Under the pieces are notes generated by a model. The model worked only from the letters and a program-made list of their open reading frames with translations. It did no database searches and was not told the origin of the DNA. Below are positions 15,151 through 23,436 of a stretch of DNA of 64,000 bases, in pieces. Source of the DNA: Curtobacterium sp. MCPF17_002 (lineage in GTDB: Bacteria; Actinomycetota; Actinomycetes; Actinomycetales; Microbacteriaceae); the NCBI RefSeq assembly GCF_003234115.2, contig NZ_CP126251.1, positions 2,790,001 to 2,854,000 on the forward strand, in the 5' to 3' direction. The translations under genes and the position numbers were made by a program. The number at the start of each line of letters is the position of its first letter. The stretch's first letter is position 1.

Positions 15151-16422
15151 TCAGCCCTTCGGACGTGCCGCGAGCATCCGCTCGAGCGCGACCCTGGCGT
15201 CGGCCTGCACCTCGGCGGGCACGACGATCTCGTTGAGGACCTCGCCGTCGACGAGCGCCTCGAGGACCCAGGCGAGGTAGCCGGGGTGGATCCGGTACAT
15301 CGTCGAGCAGGGGCAGACCACGGGGTCGAGGCAGAAGATCGTGTGCTGCGGGTACTCCGCCGCGAGACGGTTCACCATGTTGATCTCGGTGCCGATCGCG
15401 AACGTGGTGGGCTCGGTCGCCGCGGCCACGGTCTTCCGGATGAGGTCGGTGCTGCCCGCGTGGTCGGCGGCGTCGACGACGGCCATCGGGCACTCCGGGT
15501 GCACGATCACCTGGACCCCGGGGTGCTCGGCGCGGGCGCGGTCGATCTGCTCGACCGTGAAGCGGCGGTGCACGGAGCAGAAGCCGTGCCAGAGGACGAC
15601 CTTCGCCTCCTGCAGGGTCTCGGCGTCGTTGCCCCCGAGCGGCTTCCGCGGGTTCCACATCGGCATGAGGTCGGTGCTGATGCCCATCGCCTTCGCGGTG
15701 TTGCGACCGAGGTGCTGGTCCGGGAAGAACAGGACCCGCTGCCCCCGCTCGAACGCCCACTCCAGCACGGTCGACGCGTTCGACGAGGTGCACACGATCC
15801 CGCCGTTGCGGCCGCAGAACGCCTTGAGGTCCGCCGCCGAGTTCATGTAGGTGACGGGGATGACCGGCACGCGGCCGTCGGCGTCCGGCTCGGTGCCGTA
15901 GACCGCCGTGAGCTCGGCCCACGCCGCCTCGACGCTGTCGATGTCGGCCATGTCCGCCATCGAGCACCCGGCGGCGAGGTTCGGCAGGATGACGCGCTGG
16001 TCGTCGCGGGCGAGGATGTCCGCCGTCTCCGCCATGAAGTGCACGCCGCAGAAGACGATCGCCTCGGCGTCGGGCTTCGTCAGCGCGGCGTTCGCCAGCT
16101 GGAACGAGTCGCCGAGGAAGTCGGCGTGCCGGACGACCTCGTCGCGCTGGTAGAAGTGCCCCAGCACCACGACGCGGTCGCCGAGCGTCGCCTTCGCCCG
16201 TTCGATGCGCTCGTGGAGCTCGTCGACCGGGGCGTTCTTGTACGCGTCCGGCAGCACGCCCTGGCGCGGGGCGGAGGTCGGGATGACGTCCGACATCGAC
16301 GATCCGGGACCGTACCCGGGCCGGGAGTCGAAGTCCCACGTCGGCATGGCGAGGTCGGGCGTGCACGTGCTGCCCGCGGCCTGGCCGTTGGAGATGAGGT
16401 CGATGGTCGTTGCGATGGACAC
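15151..16422 (-). CDS. nadA: Quinolinate synthase
   Basis: 423 residues. Condenses iminoaspartate with dihydroxyacetone phosphate to quinolinate using a [4Fe-4S] cluster. Landmarks: VVLGHFYQRDEVVRHADFLGD, IVFCGVHFMAETADIL with the first cluster Cys, GGIVCTSSNAS with the second, and DPVVCPCSTMYRIHP with the third; VNRLAAEYP precedes the last. About 60 residues before ADLTDEL-like sequence form an N-terminal extension common in actinobacteria. GTG 16422 has AGGA 6 nt upstream, and the nrtR stop lies 7 bp before it. Confidence 0.95.
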   Translation of the reverse strand: MSIATTIDLISNGQAAGSTCTPDLAMPTWDFDSRPGYGPGSSMSDVIPTSAPRQGVLPDAYKNAPVDELHERIERAKATLGDRVVVLGHFYQRDEVVRHADFLGDSFQLANAALTKPDAEAIVFCGVHFMAETADILARDDQRVILPNLAAGCSMADMADIDSVEAAWAELTAVYGTEPDADGRVPVIPVTYMNSAADLKAFCGRNGGIVCTSSNASTVLEWAFERGQRVLFFPDQHLGRNTAKAMGISTDLMPMWNPRKPLGGNDAETLQEAKVVLWHGFCSVHRRFTVEQIDRARAEHPGVQVIVHPECPMAVVDAADHAGSTDLIRKTVAAATEPTTFAIGTEINMVNRLAAEYPQHTIFCLDPVVCPCSTMYRIHPGYLAWVLEALVDGEVLNEIVVPAEVQADARVALERMLAARPKG

Positions 16423-16429
16423 GGTGTTC

Positions 16430-17137
16430 CTATCGGTTCTGCGGTGTGTTGCCCTGCTGCAGCGGGCCGTTGTCCGCGTAGGCCAGGTCGGGGTTCGAGC
16501 GGTACAGCCGGGCCGGACGGTGCCGGTCCCCGCTCGTGGTCTCGTCGGTCGGCAGGACCGCGTCGGTCTTCTCGACCTGCCGACGGAAGTTCGCGGGGTC
16601 GAGCGCACGCCCGAGCACCGCCTCGTACACCCCGCGGAGTTCGGCGAGGGTGAACCGGTCCCCCAGGAACGCCTGCGCGATCCGGGAGTACGACATCTTG
16701 TTGCGCAGTCGCCAGAGGGCGTACTCGACGATGCGATCGTGGTCGAACGCGAGGGGCGGGTGCTCGTCGGCGAGGAACCAGCGCACGTTCCAGTCGTCGG
16801 GCACCGAGCTCGCCTCGTCCGGGTGCACGAGTGCCCAGTAGACGATCGACACGACGCGGTTCGGGGAGCGGTCGACGTCACCGAACGCGTAGAGCTGCTC
16901 GAGGTAGCGCGGCTGCACGTTCGTCGTCTCGCGCAGTCTGGCCGCCGCCGAGTCCTCGAGCCCCTCGTCCGGCTGCACCCAGCCGCCCGGGAGCGCCCAC
17001 GACCCCTCGTACGGCTCGGCGACGCGGCGCACGAGCGGCATCCACAGCGCCGGGGCCCCGGTGTCCGGGTGCGGGCGCAGCGCGACGATCACGGTCGAGA
17101 CCGCGACGCGGATGGGGAGATCGGTGAACGAGGTCAT
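16430..17137 (-). CDS. nrtR: NrtR-type regulator (Nudix-like domain plus winged helix)
   Basis: 235 residues. Residues about 10-140 are a Nudix domain (GSWALPGGWVQPDEGLEDSA) and residues about 150-215 a winged-helix region (LWRLRNKMSYSRIAQAF, FTLAELRGVYEAVLGR, NFRRQVEKT) typical of NrtR. NrtR proteins repress NAD genes and sense ADP-ribose or related nucleotides. The Nudix box has lost catalytic residues: the expected RELAEETGV reads ARLRETTNV, so it is probably a sensor without hydrolase activity. It heads the nadABC-nifS operon. ATG 17137 is used; ATG 17167 is an alternative. Confidence 0.85.
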   Translation of the reverse strand: MTSFTDLPIRVAVSTVIVALRPHPDTGAPALWMPLVRRVAEPYEGSWALPGGWVQPDEGLEDSAAARLRETTNVQPRYLEQLYAFGDVDRSPNRVVSIVYWALVHPDEASSVPDDWNVRWFLADEHPPLAFDHDRIVEYALWRLRNKMSYSRIAQAFLGDRFTLAELRGVYEAVLGRALDPANFRRQVEKTDAVLPTDETTSGDRHRPARLYRSNPDLAYADNGPLQQGNTPQNR

Positions 17138-17177
17138 GTGGGTCAGGTCGAATCCGGTTCGTGTCATGGTGACTCGA

Positions 17178-17200
17178 AGTGTTCGGGTTGCAATGACACT
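17178..17200. promoter_or_regulatory. Candidate NrtR operator
   Basis: AGTGT and ACACT form an inverted repeat 23 bp long, 40 bp upstream of the nrtR start and 72 bp before acyP. Position and size suit an NrtR site that would autoregulate the NAD operon. A second short palindrome, GTCA-TGG-TGAC, overlaps the alternative nrtR start at 17163-17173. Confidence 0.4.
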
Positions 17201-17271
17201 ATCACCGGGTTTCACGAGACCGAAACAGCGCCGAAAACTCCTGGTGAGACCGCGCGCCTACATTGAGCCGC

Positions 17272-17553
17272 ATGACAACGGTGACGAGGATGCACGCCGT
17301 GGTGTCGGGGACGGTCCAAGGGGTCGGGTTCCGGTACTGGACAGCGCGGAAGGCCGACGGGCTGGCGCTCACCGGGTACGCGCGGAACCTGTTCGACGGG
17401 ACGGTCGAGGTCGAGGCGGAGGGACCCGCCCCGGCGGTGGACGCGCTCATGGGCTTCATCCGCACCGGCCCGCCGTCGGCCACCGTGACGGACGTGGAGT
17501 GCCGAGCCGTGGTGCCGCACGGCGACGGGGACGAGTTCACGATCCTGCACTGA
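17272..17553 (+). CDS. acyP: Acylphosphatase
   Basis: 93 residues, the usual single-domain size. Acylphosphatases hydrolyse carboxyl-phosphate bonds. The phosphate loop GTVQGVGFRYW contains the catalytic Arg, and GYARNLFDGTVEVEAEG contains the catalytic Asn. ATG 17272 is used; ATG 17290 would give a more compact protein starting HAVVSG. It is divergent from the nrtR operon and followed by the 14-bp tandem repeats. Confidence 0.92.
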   Translation: MTTVTRMHAVVSGTVQGVGFRYWTARKADGLALTGYARNLFDGTVEVEAEGPAPAVDALMGFIRTGPPSATVTDVECRAVVPHGDGDEFTILH

Positions 17554-17554
17554 C

Positions 17555-17625
17555 CGATCCGCTCTGACGGATGTCCCGATCCGCTCTGACCGATCCGCTC
17601 TGACCGATCCGCTCTGACGGATGTC
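17555..17625. repeat. 14-bp tandem repeat after acyP
   Basis: CGATCCGCTCTGAC occurs four times (17555, 17577, 17591, 17605); copies one and four are each followed by GGATGTC. It fills most of the 170-bp gap before the next transporter. The rest of the gap shows only the ribosome site CAGGAG of that gene. Confidence 0.8.
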
Positions 17626-17723
17626 GGCGGGAAGCGGAATAATCGAATCCACTCAGGCGGTTGCCCTGTCTGCGCGTCCTGCGCCCCCTCGTTCCACCAG
17701 TCGTGATCCACCAGGAGCCCCGC

Positions 17724-19202
17724 ATGACCCAGGCCGTCGATTCCGCACCCCGCACCGGGAGCGTCTCGCAGCCCTCCCCCGGCGAGACGCGACTCGTGAT
17801 CGGGCTGCTGCTCGTCTCCGCGTTCGTCGTCATCCTCAACGAGACGATCATGGGCGTCGCCCTGCCGCGCCTGATGGACGACCTCGGCATCAGCGCAGCG
17901 ACCGGTCAGTGGCTGACGACCGGGTTCCTGCTCACCATGGCGGTCGTCATCCCGATCACCGGGTTCCTGCTGCAGCGGTACAACACGCGGCCGGTGTTCG
18001 TCTGGGCGATGAGCCTGTTCTCCGCCGGCACCCTCATCGCGCTGCTCGCACCCGGGTTCACGATGCTCCTGCTCGGCCGCATCGTGCAGGCGAGCGGGAC
18101 CGCGATCATGATGCCGCTGCTCATGACCACCGTGCTGACGCTCATCGAGCCGGCACACCGCGGCCGCGTGATGGGCAACATCTCGATCGTCATCTCGGTC
18201 GCCCCGGCGATCGGCCCGACCATCTCCGGCCTCATCCTCAACGCGTTCTCGTGGCGCTGGCTGTTCGGGTTCGTCCTGCCGATCGCCCTGGCCGCGCTGG
18301 TGCTCGGCATGCTGAAGGTGCGGAACGTCTCCACGCCGCGGAAGGCCCCGCTCGACGTGCTCTCGGTCGTGCTCTCCGCGTTCGCCTTCGGCGGCATCGT
18401 CTACGGGCTCTCGAGCATCGGCGAGGCCGGCGCGACCGGTCCGCTCGTCCCGGTGACCGCCCTGGTCGTCGGCGCCGTCGCGCTCACCCTGTTCATCCTC
18501 CGACAGACCCGACTGCAGCGGACGGACCGGGCACTGCTCGACCTCCGCACGTTCCAGACCCCCGGCTTCACCGTCCCGATCGTGGCGATGGGCCTCAGCT
18601 TCATGGCGATGTTCGGCACGCTGATCCTGCTGCCGATCTACCTCGAACGCGTCCTCGGACTCGACGTCCTGAACGTCGGGCTGCTGCTCCTGCCCGGCGG
18701 GCTCATCATGGGGCTCCTCTCCCCGATCGTCGGACGCATCTACGACCGTCGCGGCCCCCGCGTGCTGCTCATCCCCGGCTCGATCATCGTCAGCGCCGTG
18801 CTGTGGGCACTCTCCACGGTCGGCGTCGACACGAGCGTGTGGTTCGTGCTCGGTGCGCACGTCGTCCTGAGCATCGGCCTCGCGCTGACCTTCACGCCGC
18901 TGTTCACCGCGGCGCTCGGCGGGCTGCCCCCGAAGCTGTACTCGCACGGCAGCGCCGTCCTCGGTACCGCGCAGCAGCTCGCCGGTGCGGCCGGCACCGC
19001 ACTGTTCGTCACCCTCCTGACCATCGGCGCCGCGAGCGCGACGGCCGGGTCGGGCGCGGACGGCCTGGCCGAGGCGACCGCCTCCGGCGTGCGGACGGCG
19101 TTCCTCGTCGGTGCGGTCATCTCGCTGTTCGGCATCGCGACCTCGGCGTTCGTCCGCCGGCCGGACACCCCCGAGGGCGCCCCGACGCCGTCGATGCACT
19201 GA
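17724..19202 (+). CDS. MFS transporter, DHA2 (EmrB/LmrB type)
   Basis: 492 residues, about 14 hydrophobic helices, beginning at ATG 17724 with CAGGAG 8 nt upstream. Motifs: LNETIMGVALPRLMDDL (helix 1 with the conserved acidic residue), LTTGFLLTMAVVIPITGFL, LGRIVQASGTAIMMPLLM and SIVISVAPAIGPTISGLIL (motif C of drug antiporters). Such carriers export hydrophobic toxicants, for example lincomycin in LmrB, by proton antiport. The substrate here is unknown and no regulator adjoins it. Confidence 0.9.
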   Translation: MTQAVDSAPRTGSVSQPSPGETRLVIGLLLVSAFVVILNETIMGVALPRLMDDLGISAATGQWLTTGFLLTMAVVIPITGFLLQRYNTRPVFVWAMSLFSAGTLIALLAPGFTMLLLGRIVQASGTAIMMPLLMTTVLTLIEPAHRGRVMGNISIVISVAPAIGPTISGLILNAFSWRWLFGFVLPIALAALVLGMLKVRNVSTPRKAPLDVLSVVLSAFAFGGIVYGLSSIGEAGATGPLVPVTALVVGAVALTLFILRQTRLQRTDRALLDLRTFQTPGFTVPIVAMGLSFMAMFGTLILLPIYLERVLGLDVLNVGLLLLPGGLIMGLLSPIVGRIYDRRGPRVLLIPGSIIVSAVLWALSTVGVDTSVWFVLGAHVVLSIGLALTFTPLFTAALGGLPPKLYSHGSAVLGTAQQLAGAAGTALFVTLLTIGAASATAGSGADGLAEATASGVRTAFLVGAVISLFGIATSAFVRRPDTPEGAPTPSMH

Positions 19203-19244
19203 CTCCCGATTCGTCGGGCGCGTCGAGCGCGTCGAGCGCGTCGG

Positions 19245-19340
19245 CGTCGCACCCGCCCGGTTCGAGCGTCGCACCCGCCCGGTTCGGGCGTCGCGCCCGC
19301 GGTTCGAGCGTCGCACCCGCCCGGTTCGGGCGTCGCACCC
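19245..19340. repeat. About 22-bp degenerate tandem repeat
   Basis: Units close to GCGTCGCACCCGCCCGGTTC follow one another about four times, after a shorter repeat GCGCGTCGA at 19218-19240. It fills the space after the exporter stop. Open frames on either strand through it are just repeats of Arg/Ala/Gly codons, not genes. Confidence 0.7.
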
Positions 19341-19346
19341 CCGGGT

Positions 19347-19382
19347 GAACATCGCGCCCCGTCATGACGGGGCGCGATGTTC
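19347..19382. terminator. Perfect 36-nt palindrome, likely terminator
   Basis: GAACATCGCGCCCCGTCA meets its exact reverse complement with no loop bases left over. It lies after the exporter and repeat block and 43 bp before the oxidase start. A terminator is the simplest reading. Confidence 0.6.
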
Positions 19383-19425
19383 GTCAGGGGGTGCGATCCC
19401 GGTCGCACGTGGCATCGTGGGCGGC

Positions 19426-20673
19426 ATGCGGTCGACGACGAGCGAGCTGAACTGGTCCGGCACGGTCACCTACACGGCCGAGCGGGTGCTCCGTCCGACG
19501 TCGATCGACGAAGCCGCCGAGATCGTGGCACGGGAACCCCGCGTGCACGGCCTCGGCACCCGGCACTCGTTCAACGACGCCGCGGACGCCCCCGGCGTGC
19601 TCCTCGACCTCACCGCGATCCCGACCGACCTGCACGTCGATCCCGACCGGCGCACCGCCACGATGGGCGCCGGCACCCGGTACGGCGTCGTCGCGCCGGA
19701 GATCGACCGCGCCGGGTTCGCCCTGCACAACGAGGGATCGCTGCCGCACATCTCCCTCGCCGGCGCCGTCGCGACCGGCACCCACGGCTCCGGCACGACC
19801 CTCGGGTCGCTCAGCACCGCGGTCCGGTCCTTCGAGGTGCTCGGGCCGGACGGGGCCACGCGGACGATCGACCGCGACGACCCGGCGTTCGACGGCGCCG
19901 TGCTGCACCTCGGACTGCTCGGCATCGTCACACGCGTCACGCTCGACGTCGAACCGACCTACCGGATGCGCCAGGACTCGTACGGGTCGATCCCGTGGGA
20001 CACCTTCACCGAGCACGTCGCCGAGGTGCACGCGAGCGCCTACTCGGTGTGCTCGTACACGGTGTTCGGTGACGAGGTCAGCGAGGTCCTCCTGAAGTCC
20101 CGCGTCCCCGACGGCGCGGACGACGTAGACGTGCCGAGCGAGCTGGTCGGCGCGCCGAAGCTCCCCGGATCCCCCGGCGACGACCACCGCACCGCCCGCG
20201 ACGGGTCGGTCGGTCCGTGGTGGGACCGGCTGCCGCACTTCCCGATCGACTCGGTGCCGAGCCACGGGTCCGAGGTGCAGAGCGAGCACTTCGTCCCGCT
20301 CCGGCACGCGGCGGCCGCGCTCGAGGCCCTGCGCGGGATGGCCGACCGCATCCAGCCGCACCTGCACGTCTGCGAGCTCCGGACGATGGCGGCGGACCGG
20401 TTCTGGCTCAGCCCGTCGCAGGGCGAGGACGTGCTCTGCATCGCCTTCACCTGGAAGAAGCACCCGGCCGAGGTCGCTGCGCTGCTGCCCGACCTCGAGG
20501 GGCGGCTCGCACCGTTCGGCGGGCGACCGCACTGGGGCAAGATGAGCTCGCTCGGCCGCGACGCGGTCGAGGACCTCTACCCGCGGCTGCCGGACTTCCG
20601 CGACCTCGTCGCCGCGGCCGACCCGGACCGGACGTTCGCATCCGCGTTCGGCGAGCGTGTGCTCGGGAGCTGA
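19426..20673 (+). CDS. FAD-binding oxidase, alditol/xylitol-oxidase-like
   Basis: 415 residues of the vanillyl-alcohol-oxidase fold. RVHGLGTRHSFNDAAD carries His47, matching the His that links FAD covalently in Streptomyces alditol oxidase; SLPHISLAGAVATGTHGSG and LGLLGIVTRVTLDVEP complete the FAD domain, and RPHWGKMSSL near the end matches the substrate domain of D-arabinono-lactone and alditol oxidases. It would oxidise a polyol with oxygen, giving hydrogen peroxide. The exact polyol is not visible. ATG 19426 was chosen because upstream in-frame sequence is repeat DNA. Confidence 0.85.
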   Translation: MRSTTSELNWSGTVTYTAERVLRPTSIDEAAEIVAREPRVHGLGTRHSFNDAADAPGVLLDLTAIPTDLHVDPDRRTATMGAGTRYGVVAPEIDRAGFALHNEGSLPHISLAGAVATGTHGSGTTLGSLSTAVRSFEVLGPDGATRTIDRDDPAFDGAVLHLGLLGIVTRVTLDVEPTYRMRQDSYGSIPWDTFTEHVAEVHASAYSVCSYTVFGDEVSEVLLKSRVPDGADDVDVPSELVGAPKLPGSPGDDHRTARDGSVGPWWDRLPHFPIDSVPSHGSEVQSEHFVPLRHAAAALEALRGMADRIQPHLHVCELRTMAADRFWLSPSQGEDVLCIAFTWKKHPAEVAALLPDLEGRLAPFGGRPHWGKMSSLGRDAVEDLYPRLPDFRDLVAAADPDRTFASAFGERVLGS

Positions 20674-20710
20674 CCCGCGCCTCCAGGCCCGCTCGTCTGC
20701 ACCCCGCTCG

Positions 20711-21235
20711 TCACGTGACGGGCGTGATCGTCCTCGTGTCGCCGTCCCAGTGCCGGACGCCCGCGACGCCGAGCTCCGCCGGCAGCGGTGCCGACCGGAG
20801 CGCCGCGACGGCGCGGGGCAAGTCCTCGTCCCGCACCCGGCGGGCGAGCGTGACGTGCGGTGACCACGCTCCCGGCAGGGTCGTTTCCACGGCCTCCGGC
20901 GCGGGTCCGACCAGCGGGTGCGCCGTCCGCGCCGCGTGCACCGCCCGGTGGAACGCGGCCAGGGCGTCGTCGAGCACGATCGCCCGGACGACCACCGACC
21001 GACCGGGCCCCGCCGGGAACAGCAGCAGACCACCGACCCGGAGCGACGTCGGCAGCGGCGCCGCGATGCCGGACGGGACGGCCAGTGCCGGACCGGCCGC
21101 GAGCGTGACGTGCGGGGCGTTCGACGGGGACGGGTGCCGACCGAGGCTCGGCAGGTCGGCGTCGACCAGCGCGGCCCACGCCGCCCGCACCGCCGCGTCC
21201 GACGGGGCGTCCAGGACGACTTCGATGCTGCGCAC
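20711..21235 (-). CDS. 2H phosphoesterase, 2'-5' RNA ligase family
   Basis: 174 residues from GTG 21235. Two HxT signatures, NAPHVTLAAG and SPHVTLARRV, sit in the two halves of the protein as the family requires. Members (ThpR/LigT-like) cut or join 2',3'-cyclic phosphate ends; the natural substrate in bacteria is often unknown. It is convergent with the oxidase, with 37 bp between the stops. No clear ribosome site is seen, so a longer start to 21331 is not excluded. Confidence 0.8.
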   Translation of the reverse strand: MRSIEVVLDAPSDAAVRAAWAALVDADLPSLGRHPSPSNAPHVTLAAGPALAVPSGIAAPLPTSLRVGGLLLFPAGPGRSVVVRAIVLDDALAAFHRAVHAARTAHPLVGPAPEAVETTLPGAWSPHVTLARRVRDEDLPRAVAALRSAPLPAELGVAGVRHWDGDTRTITPVT

Positions 21236-21373
21236 ACACCGAGTGAACCAAGGCCCGCCGCGATGTAACACAGCGGAACGGAACTCGCACCGCGTCGGAC
21301 GGCCCGTCACACTCGACTGCACGCCGCGCACCAGCGCAGGATCCCCACAGCACCGCCCACGAGGAGCACCACC

Positions 21374-22333
21374 ATGTCCGCAGCACCCGCACTGCCCGAG
21401 AAGCCGAAGGGCAAGCGTCCGATCGGCTGGATCATCGCCGCCGCGGTGGTCGTCATCGCGATCGTCGTCGCCCTCATCGTCGGAGCCGTCCGCTCCGGGG
21501 ACGACAGCAGCAACGACGGTGCCGGCGCCGCCGGTGCGTCACCGAAGACCGTCACGATCGGTGTCGCGGACAAGTCGCTCTCCTACTGGAGCACCTACAC
21601 GAAGCTCGCCAAGTCGAAGCTCAACGTCACGGTCAAGCTGACGAACTTCGCCGACTACTCGCTGCCGAACCCGGCGCTCAAGGACGGCCAGCTGGACCTC
21701 AACCAGTTCCAGCACATCCAGTACCTCGCCGACTACAACGTCACCTCGAACGACGACCTGCAGCCGATCGGCTCGACCGCCGTGTACCCGCTGCCGCTCT
21801 ACGCGACGAAGTACGACAAGGCGTCCGCGATCCCCGAGGGGGCGAAGATCGCGATCCCGAACGACTCGATCAACCAGGCGCGCGCGCTCCTCGTGCTGCA
21901 GGGCGCGAAGCTCATCACGCTGAAGGACGGCGGCTCGGCGTTCTCGACCACGTCCGACATCGAGACGAAGAAGGTCGACGTCCAGCCGCTCGAGGCCTCG
22001 CAGACCGCGAACGCGCTGCAGCAGGGCTCCGTCGCCGCCGCCGTCGTGAACAACAACTTCGCGACCGCCGCCGGCCTGCCGTCGAGCGACGTCGTCTACC
22101 AGGACGACCCCTCCAGCGCGAACGCCGCCCCGTACGTGAACATCTTCGCCGCACGCGACGAGGACAAGGGCAACAAGACGTACCTCGCACTCGCGAAGCT
22201 CTTCCAGGACGACGCCGTGCAGAAGGTCTTCCTCAAGGACAACCCCGACGCGGTCGTCCGCGACGAGAGCGCGTCCTCGCTGCAGGACGAGCTCGCGACC
22301 GTCGAGAAGGACGCGAAGGCGGCCAAGCAGTAG
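21374..22333 (+). CDS. metQ: Methionine ABC transporter substrate-binding protein (NlpA/MetQ family)
   Basis: 319 residues. After a Lys/Pro-rich cytoplasmic start, residues about 17-41 form one hydrophobic anchor (GWIIAAAVVVIAIVVALIVG), then the MetQ fold: TVTIGVADK, LPNPALKDGQLDLNQFQHIQYL, IPNDSINQARALLVLQ, YVNIFAARDEDKGNKTYLAL. No lipobox Cys is present, so it seems membrane-anchored by the N-terminal helix rather than by lipid. GAGGAGC provides the ribosome site. It overlaps metN by one base (TAGTG). Import of methionine is the usual role, but NlpA relatives can take other substrates. Confidence 0.88.
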   Translation: MSAAPALPEKPKGKRPIGWIIAAAVVVIAIVVALIVGAVRSGDDSSNDGAGAAGASPKTVTIGVADKSLSYWSTYTKLAKSKLNVTVKLTNFADYSLPNPALKDGQLDLNQFQHIQYLADYNVTSNDDLQPIGSTAVYPLPLYATKYDKASAIPEGAKIAIPNDSINQARALLVLQGAKLITLKDGGSAFSTTSDIETKKVDVQPLEASQTANALQQGSVAAAVVNNNFATAAGLPSSDVVYQDDPSSANAAPYVNIFAARDEDKGNKTYLALAKLFQDDAVQKVFLKDNPDAVVRDESASSLQDELATVEKDAKAAKQ

Positions 22334-23436
22334 TGCCGGTCCTCGTCGAACTCCGCGGCGTCTCGAAGCACTACCGCCGCTCCGACACCGGCGAGACCGT
22401 GGTGGCCGTCGAGGACGTCTCCCTGGACGTGCACCAGGGCGAGGTCCTCGGCGTCATCGGGTACTCCGGTGCCGGCAAGTCCACCCTGGTCCGGCTCGTG
22501 AACGCCCTGGAGCTCCCGAGCTCCGGGTCGGTCACCGTCGCCGGCCAGGAACTGACGGCGATCCCCGAGCGGGATCGCCGTCTGGCGCGTTGCCGGATCG
22601 GGATGATCTTCCAGCAGTTCAACTTGTTCCGTTCCCGCACCATCGCCGGCAACGTCGCGTACCCGCTCAAGGTCGCCGGTGTGCCGAAGGCCGAGCGCGA
22701 CCGCCGCGTCGCCGAGCTGCTCGACTTCGTCGGCCTGCTCGAACGTGCCCACGCCTACCCGGAGCAGCTCTCCGGCGGGCAGAAGCAGCGCGTCGGCATC
22801 GCCCGTGCGCTGGCCGCCGACCCCGAGCTGCTGCTCGCCGACGAGGCCACGAGCGCCCTCGACCCGGAGACCACCTCCGAGGTCCTCGCGCTCCTCCGCC
22901 GGGTCAACCGCGAGCTCGGCGTCACGATCATCGTCATCACCCACGAGATGGACGCCGTCCGGCAGATCGCCGACCGGGTCGCCGTGATGGAGCAGGGGCG
23001 CGTCGTCGAGGTCGGGGACGTCTACGACGTGTTCTCCGCGCCGCAGACCGACGCCGCCCAGCGCTTCGTGCGCACCGCCCTGCACGACCGGCCCTCCCCC
23101 GAGACCCTCGCGCGCTTGCGTGAACGGCACCCGGGACGCCTCGTCACCGTGCAGATCACCGACGAGGCCGGACTGCAGAACAGGATCGACGCGGCCTTCC
23201 GGGCTGCGGGGGTCACCGCCGAGCTCGTCTACGGCGGGGTCGGCGAGATCCGGGAGCGGCGGATCGGCTCGTTGACGTACGAGCTGACCGGTCCGGACGG
23301 CGCCGGGGACGCCGGGGCCGCCGGTGCGGCCGGTGCCGCCGGCTCGGCTGGCTCGGCCGGGGCCGCGGCCATCGACGCCGCTGTCGCCGCGCTCCGCGCC
23401 GCGGGCGTCACCACCGACGAGGAGGACGCAGCGTGA
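22333..23436 (+). CDS. metN: Methionine ABC transporter ATP-binding protein
   Basis: 367 residues, GTG start overlapping the metQ stop. Walker A is GYSGAGKSTLVRL, the signature LSGGQKQRVGIARAL, Walker B LLADEATSALDPET, and the switch His lies in VITHEMD. Residues about 260-345 are the C-terminal NIL (ACT-like) domain that in MetN binds methionine and inhibits transport. That domain is followed or interrupted by a Gly-Ala-Ser run (about 315-340) coded by repeated GCCGGT/GCCGGC triplets. Confidence 0.93.
   Translation: MPVLVELRGVSKHYRRSDTGETVVAVEDVSLDVHQGEVLGVIGYSGAGKSTLVRLVNALELPSSGSVTVAGQELTAIPERDRRLARCRIGMIFQQFNLFRSRTIAGNVAYPLKVAGVPKAERDRRVAELLDFVGLLERAHAYPEQLSGGQKQRVGIARALAADPELLLADEATSALDPETTSEVLALLRRVNRELGVTIIVITHEMDAVRQIADRVAVMEQGRVVEVGDVYDVFSAPQTDAAQRFVRTALHDRPSPETLARLRERHPGRLVTVQITDEAGLQNRIDAAFRAAGVTAELVYGGVGEIRERRIGSLTYELTGPDGAGDAGAAGAAGAAGSAGSAGAAAIDAAVAALRAAGVTTDEEDAA

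Noticed and set aside
15286-16653. Open frame of 455 codons opposite nadA
   Set aside because: Shadow of nadA and nrtR, with a composition typical of antisense reading in GC-rich DNA.
21236-21373. SAM riboswitch before metQ
   Set aside because: No SAM-I or SAM-II core was recognised in the 138 bp upstream; only a ribosome site is clear.
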